From: Sphingomonas sp.
GTDB taxonomy: Bacteria; Pseudomonadota; Alphaproteobacteria; Sphingomonadales; Sphingomonadaceae
DNA length: 12,220 nt
Assembly (NCBI GenBank): GCA_013822915.1
Contig: PNLG01000326.1
Span: 1 to 12,220, forward strand
Direction of reading: 5' to 3'
Shown here: positions 12,186 through 12,220 of the stretch, piece after piece
Numbering within the stretch: position 1 is the stretch's first letter
Layout of the letters: each line of letters starts with the position of its first letter
Notes under the pieces: generated by a model
Told to the model about the DNA's origin: nothing
The model's database searches: none
Seen by the model: the letters and a program-made list of their open reading frames with translations, nothing else
Translations under genes and position numbers: made by a program

Positions 12186-12220
12186 GTTCGCTTTACCCGA
12201 GGGGGCGGTTGAGGAAAAAT
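12178..12220 (+). CDS. 5' end of a downstream gene, possibly ArfB-type peptidyl-tRNA hydrolase (partial)
   Basis: An ATG at 12178 opens a frame to the window edge reading MAEFALPEGAVEEK. It overlaps the pseudouridine synthase gene by eight bases (ATGGCTGA), consistent with one operon. The LPEGAVEEK segment resembles the start of ArfB/YaeJ-type release-factor-like hydrolases, which rescue stalled ribosomes, but the diagnostic GGQ motif lies outside the window. The identity is therefore only a suggestion; the existence of a coupled gene is more secure. Confidence 0.5.
   Translation, partial: MAEFALPEGAVEEK

Noticed and set aside
1..12220. Mobile element, prophage, CRISPR array or defence island
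   Set aside because: No transposase, integrase, terminal repeats, spaced repeats, toxin-antitoxin or nuclease genes are visible. Every substantial gene is an ordinary chromosomal type.

Overview
The window is GC-rich, densely packed chromosomal DNA from an alphaproteobacterium, most likely a sphingomonad (Sphingomonas, Sphingopyxis or Novosphingobium type). The evidence is a full-length CtrA cell-cycle regulator, a bacterial Ate/Bpt-type aminoacyl-tRNA-protein transferase with the N-terminal sequence typical of that group, and the overall gene style. I see no insertion sequence, prophage, CRISPR array, rRNA or tRNA, and no stretch over 300 bases without a gene. It reads as core chromosome, not a mobile island.

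Layout. 1-446: the end of an upstream gene and a small four-helix membrane protein of unknown function. 443-2657 (minus): threonine ammonia-lyase (ilvA) followed by the leucyltransferase bpt, separated by a 0.2 kb gap holding a perfect DnaA box. 2774-5286 (plus): a beta-hydroxyacid dehydrogenase coupled by an ATGA overlap to an exported YtcJ-type amidohydrolase. 5443-7911 (plus): a large Tat-exported PhoX-type alkaline phosphatase lipoprotein with an extra Ig/PKD-like module, ended by a strong terminator. 8066-8767 (minus): ctrA, with its own terminator and a perfect CtrA box in its promoter. 8900-10651: a LysR-type regulator divergent from a pirin (YhhW-type quercetinase family). 10654-11400 (minus): a secreted VanY/M15 D,D-carboxypeptidase. 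11469-12185 (plus): an RluA-family pseudouridine synthase overlapping a gene cut by the window edge that may be a peptide-release factor-like hydrolase.

Regulatory signals are the most interesting layer. The CtrA recognition pattern TTAA-N7-TTAA occurs twice in intergenic DNA: once upstream of ctrA (8857-8871), as expected for autoregulation, and once upstream of the PhoX-type phosphatase (5320-5334), where it sits at the -35 position relative to a possible -10. This suggests that phosphate scavenging in this organism is under CtrA control. A dyad plus a tandem 9-bp repeat between the LysR gene and the pirin gene looks like the LysR operator.

I do not see an obviously new multi-gene system. 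The best leads are the possible CtrA-phoX link, the modular PhoX, the coupled dehydrogenase-amidohydrolase pair, and a terminator-like hairpin placed inside the 3' end of the carboxypeptidase gene.
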